Assembly: GCA_016490735.1 (NCBI GenBank)
Contig: JAEMWC010000034.1
Span: 697,501 to 761,500 of the forward strand
Direction: 5' to 3'
Length of the DNA stretch: 64,000 bases
Source of the DNA: Pachyseris speciosa
Taxonomy: Eukaryota > Cnidaria > Anthozoa > Scleractinia > Pachyseridae
Part shown: positions 59,437 to 64,000 of the stretch, piece after piece
Numbering within the stretch: position 1 is the first letter of the stretch
Layout: each line of letters begins with the position of its first letter
The notes under the pieces: model-generated
What the model was told of the DNA's origin: nothing
The model's database searches: none
What the model saw: the letters and a program-made list of their open reading frames with translations, nothing else
Program-made: the position numbers and the translations under genes

Positions 59437-62097
59437 GATGGTGATGGTGGTGGTGATGATGATGATGATGATAATAATGGTGGTGGTTGTGGTGATGATA
59501 ATAGTGGTGGTTGTGGTGATGATAATGGCGGTGGTGAGGGTGATGGTGATCTTCTGAAAAGTTAAACATTTTTAAGAGAAGGAATCGAGAAGCACCTTAA
59601 CGTTTGTTATGATGAAATCGCAACACATTCTGCGTTAAGACCTCAGTACCTGGTTTTCCAGAGTTCCCTCCTCTTCCTCCATTGTATCCTTTATTCCCGT
59701 CTCTACCCCCTACATTTCCGCAATTCCTGTAAGACTGGTCTGTACAGTCACTTGCTGATCTGTCTATCCCCTAAGAAAACAGAAATCTCTCTGTAAAGGT
59801 CACACACTAGCTGGGCAACAAGTCGCAGGGACAAGTCTACGCGATAAACCGCCCTATGTGCACTACGTGGGGACATGTCCCTGGGTCAAGACACCTACAA
59901 AGTACATCCTAGTCTATGGTGGGATAAATGACGCTTTTCCATTTGTTTATTTTTTATTTTGTCACCGGGGCAGGTCGCCTGACAATGCACACGAGGCGAC
60001 ACTTTACCCACCTCGGCCAGGCCAACAGAGCCCACTCGAGAGGGAACAAGCAAAAAAATTGAAAACACATCATGATAAGGTCGAAATTTCAGCGATAATA
60101 CGCGAAAATCGTCCTTTGTCTAGTATTTGGTCAAACATTATTTTTCCATTTAGCCACCTAACCCGCGTTTAGCAAATGCTCGATCGTTTAGCCAGGGCTT
60201 AATTAGTTCATTGCATTTTTTACATCTGTTGCTATTGGCCTGCGTAATAGAGTTCTAAAGTGTGACGTCACAAATATTTGAAGTTTTGAAAGTATAGGAT
60301 TTCTTGAGATTTTTAGAATAGACTAATATCACACTTGTTGTGAACAATAGATTTGTCCGTCCAGCCTCGTCAACAAAACGAGCAAACACAAAGGGTCTTA
60401 ATCCAGTGGGAGCTAGAACTCATCCTAATGACGAGTCTGGACGGGCAAAATCTATTGTTCATCAGAAATGTGCTATCGGTCTATGAGGGAGATGAAAAAA
60501 GTCTCCTTGCCAAAAATCAACATGTTAAGTCAAATTGGCTCTGGGATATTAGCACCGTTAAGCTCTGCTCGTTGCATACAAATCCTTCTAAATTTGACTA
60601 GAATTACAACGTTATGAACCAACTAAAATTTAGAAGAACTTTTATGGAGTCATCAGCGCATCAAGTGCTAATATCTCGCTATCAAAGAGTAAGAAAATGC
60701 CGATCTTTGACAAGTGGGCCTTTTTTATCTTGTTCTTTCTGTATATCCAAACAAATCCCATAATTTCACAAATTGAGTTTTTGTGACGTCACAACTTGAG
60801 TAATCTATTAATTTGGTTTTAGTTGGACGACAATCAGTTCACAACCGCTGTCTCTCTTTCTGTTAACTTATGATCACTTTAGTTCGATACTCCTGACAAT
60901 ACAAACGGCTCTTACACTTCTGCCATTGTCCCGTCCTTTGCCACCTTTTCCGCCGTCTTGTCCTTTTTGGCCGTTTCCACCAGTGGTGCTTACTTCAAAT
61001 TTGCCAGCGATAACGTCACAGTAAATCTCGACTGGAAATGGAAAGAGTCAAGTTTCAGACAGTTGTTAGTATTTGGTCTTCGTCCTAACACTAATAGAAA
61101 AATTTAAACGAATTTAAAGGAAACCTCCACTCTTGAAAGAAAATTGTTGGAAATAAAATCTTGTCTTCGTATTTTTCCTAGGAAAACGTGGAAATAATAT
61201 TACATATTCTTGCAAAGCAGTATTTGAGTATTTAAACTGAATGAATCGCAAACAGTTCAGCTCCAAAGACGTAGATTAGGCCAAATGTTTGAATTTGAAT
61301 TTCGGCTCGAGAGAGATCGAGATTGTTATAAAGTTCCAACACCGTTCTCACGTCAAAATTTGCTTACAACACACTCCCTCCCAGCATACTTCTCTCTGCG
61401 TATTTCAGCAAGCTAGGCGCTTCTAACAGTTTATTACCAATTTATATATTTTGTTTCTTTTTTTTTTTTCGGTTTAGGAGCCACGAATTTTATCACGTGA
61501 TCTGAGCACGTGACTTTCGTAATCTTGCACGCACCGCTGAACAGAAGGTCGGCCATCTTGGGAAGGTGTTTTCAAAGTACATTAACTCAACTACCTATTA
61601 CCTGTTATGTCACAACTTACCCTGGGGTCCTTGAAGACCGTGGTCACCACTTGCACCGGGGTTGCCTGCATTCCCCACTCCCCCTGTACTCGCTGCGCTC
61701 GTGTAAATATTAGGTTGATTTGGAGCATAGAAAGCGAGTTTGCTTCCTTCAGCTGCGACAATCTTCCTAGCGTATATTTTTACCGTTTTTATTCCATAAA
61801 AGTGAACAGTGTCCTAAGAGTGAGAAAAATTGTTAACGACTTTAAACTTATGGACTGACTGGCAAGGCCAGACGGGAAAATATTTGCTGGCAAACAGGTC
61901 GAGAGCCAAATATCTGCCCGTCCAGCCAGACCTAATAAGTATTAAGTCCGTAGACAACTTATGACATAGCTTGTGAGATGGCTCAGCAGATGCAATTGTC
62001 TCACGGGGCAACCGAGCTCCACAAAAAAATTCTTTTTAACATTGCTTGAGTTTGATTTATAGTTTCACATCAATATTTCGTTGTTTTGTTGTTCTTT

Positions 62098-62167
<70 letters not shown>

Positions 62168-63873
62168 GTTGTTGTTGTTAATGTTACACGAGCCGATTTT
62201 TAACGCCGATTTTTAACGCCGATTTTTAACGCAACATTGTCGCGTTAAAAGTTGTCTCGTGAAACATGGCACACAGGGCAATTTTTAACGCAACATTTAA
62301 TTTGTTGCGGCAACATGTTGCAGGTTCACAAACCTGCGCGGTATCAAAAATCGGCGTTCATAATCGGCTCGTGTAAATCACCCTTATGATTGGGGATTGG
62401 GATGGGAAATAATTTTCCCATCACGTAACTTTAGGGAATATAAAATACGTTCCAAACTGTTTCTACTGAGATTGGCGATATAGCTTGACACAGTCAGATG
62501 ACGTTAGAATTACGTCATTCTTCCACGTATGCACCATCATTGAGCTTTCACTTTTTCCACAAAACTTGAACAACCAACAAAAGTGGAATATCGAATCTCA
62601 TTCAAAAAAAATGAAAACCCTAAGTTTTGAGCGGCTTTCATAAAGTGTGGTTTATTCAACTCTTTGTAACCTGAGCTGAGGTGGACAAGTTACGTGATAT
62701 ATAGTCCACCGATCTTTGATGCGTATCCAATAATTTGCTACGAAAACGAAAGTTGCATTATGGCATACTTGTAATGGCTGAAAACTTGTTTAAGACATAC
62801 GTTGATATGCAGCGTGTCAGCAAGAATCTCCAGTTGTTCAATAAGAGGTAAGTCCTTCTTTTTCTCAGTCGTTTTAACAACAGTTGTTTTTGCCACCAAT
62901 CGTTCTTTCAAGTAGTTAGCATGGATGATCCGACCAATAGCTCGATAACGGCCTAAAATACACACAGATCATTATTCTCAAATTCATTATCATATTGTTA
63001 TGTTAGATATTTGCTGTGGTAGGTAGATGCTTCATTTTTTTTTCTCAGCATCTATTTCTAGTTGGATTAAATCAGAGACCATCGTGGAAAAATTTGGATT
63101 TGGTATTACGCATTTGAATATTTACTTTATTACGCAATTTTTTGAAACTCTCCCAGTGGGTCTGTGAGGCATATTTTATTGCCCGTTTGTTGTGATAGTC
63201 TCGATTTCTCATGAGGTCCTTGACGTGAGGTGTAATCCAGGGAACGGAGTTCCCTCTTGTTCTTTTGTGTCGTATGGGTGCATGCCTATTTAATGTCTCA
63301 GTGAAAAAGGATTTCCATACATTCCAACATGTGTTGGGATTATTGATTTGTTGAATCACGTTCCAAGGCATTCGGGATAAATCTTCAACGAAAAGCTAAA
63401 AAAAAAAACTTATCTATTGTTGCTGTTGTTGTCATCGTCGTTTTGCTAACTGGAATATACAGCACTTCTGAAACTCGCTCTTCGTAAAAGGTATTTAAAA
63501 CGAAAACAAAGCAATTTCTCTAAAAAGGAATAAAAACCGCAATGAATTGCAAGAAATTACATTTAGTTGGCGCTAAGCGCTGTGAAATGCATACTGGGAA
63601 GTCACAATTGGTTTGGTCTTACTTCTTATTGGTTGAAAAAGTGGCACGAATTTTGACAGCAAACCAGAGAGCCAAGTCATGCGGAGCCACAAAACCCAAG
63701 AATTACCTTCGACCCTTAAGGGAAAAGCACCTTGTTTGGATTAAAATCATAACGAATTCTTTTGTCACCTCCTGTCAATTCCACAATCGAAGGCGTGAGA
63801 AGCCAAGTGGGTAAAGAAACATCGTAATTTTTCGGCAAGCCTCCACCGCTCTGCTGGACATCAACACAAGATG
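46274..63873 (-). CDS. Large secreted Gly-rich/helical protein, copy B (5' partial, frameshifted in exon 8)
   Basis: Tandem paralogue of copy A. Exons 2-18: 63769-63873, 62801-62952, 61621-61813, 60916-61031, 59650-59770, 59060-59179, 57703-57830, 56617-56844, 55686-55879, 54497-54604, 53863-54216, 52933-53179, 51690-52024, 50735-50827, 48245-48464, 47392-47588, 46274-46411 (TGA). The signal-peptide exon should lie past base 64000. Thirteen of the 17 exons match copy A in length exactly; exons 4, 12 and 18 differ by one codon. Exon 8 is 128 instead of 153 bases, breaking the frame; read through, it meets TAG at 56782-56784 in exon 9. Exons 9-18 nevertheless stay open and well conserved, so either exon 8 is skipped (in copy A it is a symmetric phase 1-1 exon, so skipping keeps frame), the lesion is recent or allelic, or it is an assembly error. 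Function unknown. Confidence 0.8.
49595..49870 (+). mobile_element. SINE-like element with ATATATGAA palindromes
   Basis: A B-box-like GATTCAAACCCC and the body TTGAAGTCCTGAAATTTTTT follow inverted CATATATGA/TCATATATG motifs at 49625-49710. Intron 15 of copy B. Confidence 0.5.
50993..51130 (-). mobile_element. tRNA-derived SINE fragment
   Basis: The minus strand reads GCAGAATGGACGAGCGGTTA, then CCCCGGGCTCAAATCCCG, that is, A and B boxes of a tRNA head. Intron 14 of copy B. Confidence 0.55.
51605..51648. repeat. (AAT)n microsatellite
   Basis: About 15 AAT units close to exon 14 of copy B. A related (TTA)n run lies on the other side of the exon at 52092-52122, and (AAAT)n at 50837-50868. Confidence 0.9.
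56114..56515. repeat. (GAT/GAC)n minisatellite, copy B intron 9
   Basis: About 400 bases of GAT/GAC triplets in the intron that holds GGTGAT arrays in copy A. The poly-Asp open frame is an artefact. Confidence 0.9.
56985..57300 (-). other. Conserved intron block between exons 8 and 9, copy B
   Basis: Counterpart of 27563-27990. It has an extra A in a poly-A run and stops in the copy-A frame. It lies beside a MITE insertion at 57341-57656. Confidence 0.45.
57341..57656. mobile_element. MITE with TCAAGATGGCGGGAT arms, copy 2
   Basis: Same family as 33128-33432 in the opposite orientation, in intron 8 of copy B. It is a different intron, so this is an independent insertion. Confidence 0.7.
57703..57830 (-). 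pseudogene. Frameshifted exon 8 of copy B
   Basis: The exon starts like copy A (GGKGSIGGRGRECD), then lacks roughly nine codons around the Cys pair and has a two-base gain, for a net loss of 25 bases. The downstream copy-A frame is recognisable in a different register (SRGNNGPDGDKGASGT). Acceptor and donor are preserved. The shifted frame is open to the exon end by chance and stops 21 codons into exon 9. It is listed as a lesion in an otherwise well-kept gene and could be a sequencing or assembly error. Confidence 0.65.
59395..59552. repeat. (GATGGT)n minisatellite, copy B intron 6
   Basis: Counterpart of the longer array at 29867-30240 in copy A. Confidence 0.9.
60340..60462. repeat. Short inverted-repeat element
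   Basis: TGAACAATAGATTTGTCCGT at 60340 faces GGGCAAAATCTATTGTTCAT at 60444; inner CTCGTC/GACGAG also pair. Intron 5 of copy B only. Confidence 0.6.
62102..62163. repeat. (GT)n microsatellite
   Basis: About 30 GT units in intron 3 of copy B. Confidence 0.95.
62186..62374. mobile_element. MITE with ACACGAGCCGATT ends
   Basis: Inverted ends ACACGAGCCGATTTTTAACG and (reverse strand) ACACGAGCCGATTATGAACG. CGATTTTTAACGC is triplicated at the left end. The interior alternates GTTGCGTTAAAA-type motifs. Superfamily unassigned. Confidence 0.7.
63072..63398 (-). mobile_element. Non-LTR retrotransposon fragment (endonuclease-RT linker)
   Basis: The minus frame reads LFVEDLSRMPWNVI, then HAPIRHKRTRGNSVPWITPH, LMRNRDYHNKRAIK and WESFKKLRNKVN: the conserved linker between the endonuclease and reverse transcriptase of LINE ORF2 proteins. 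It is cut off on both sides. Intron 2 of copy B; absent in copy A. Confidence 0.75.
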
Positions 63874-64000
63874 CTGAAAGAAAAATAGAATCCTAAAGCT
63901 GTAAAAGACCTTAGCCATAAGTTATACAATAAATACAGATATAAAAAAGAGGCCACGAACTTCTTTGCTGGGAATTGGTGTTTGAAGCGAAAGGAGAATA

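Overview
The window is eukaryotic and AT-rich. It has many short exons separated by long introns full of repeats, GT-AG splice sites throughout, and abundant short inverted-repeat DNA transposons, tRNA-derived SINEs and Penelope/LINE scraps. The repeat style and gene structure suggest a cnidarian, probably a stony coral. That assignment is inference; no species marker is present.

Layout. (1) 1-15.1 kb, plus strand: the 3' part of a DALRD3 gene (DALR anticodon-binding domain protein, tRNA-Arg m3C partner). Eleven exons were resolved; the 5' end lies outside the window and one small exon is unresolved. (2) 15.1-17.0 kb: convergent intergenic space. (3) 16.95-40.2 kb, minus strand: copy A of a large secreted protein, reconstructed here as 18 coding exons, 3126 coding bases and 1041 residues with every splice phase consistent. 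The order is signal peptide, N-terminal region, glycine-rich repeat region, long alpha-helical region and Cys-containing beta-rich C-terminus. (4) 40.2-46.3 kb: intergenic space with the likely 5' UTR exon and promoter of copy A, a piggyBac-like element and a Penelope fragment. (5) 46.3 kb to the right edge, minus strand: copy B, a tandem paralogue with the same exon pattern (17 exons in view; the signal-peptide exon lies beyond the edge). Copy B carries a 25-base net deletion in its glycine-rich exon 8. This breaks the frame and gives a stop in exon 9 unless exon 8 is skipped.

The tandem pair is the main interest. The duplication unit includes about 0.9 kb of 3' flank and at least two intronic GAT/GGT minisatellites that survive at the same positions in both copies. 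I do not recognise a named gene. The glycine-rich repeats and C-terminus look like large exported proteins of fungi and bacteria, including a faint resemblance to the C-terminus of bacterial Tc-complex A subunits. This is a memory-based impression and needs a profile search. Exon coordinates were derived by hand from splice sites, reading frame and A/B conservation.
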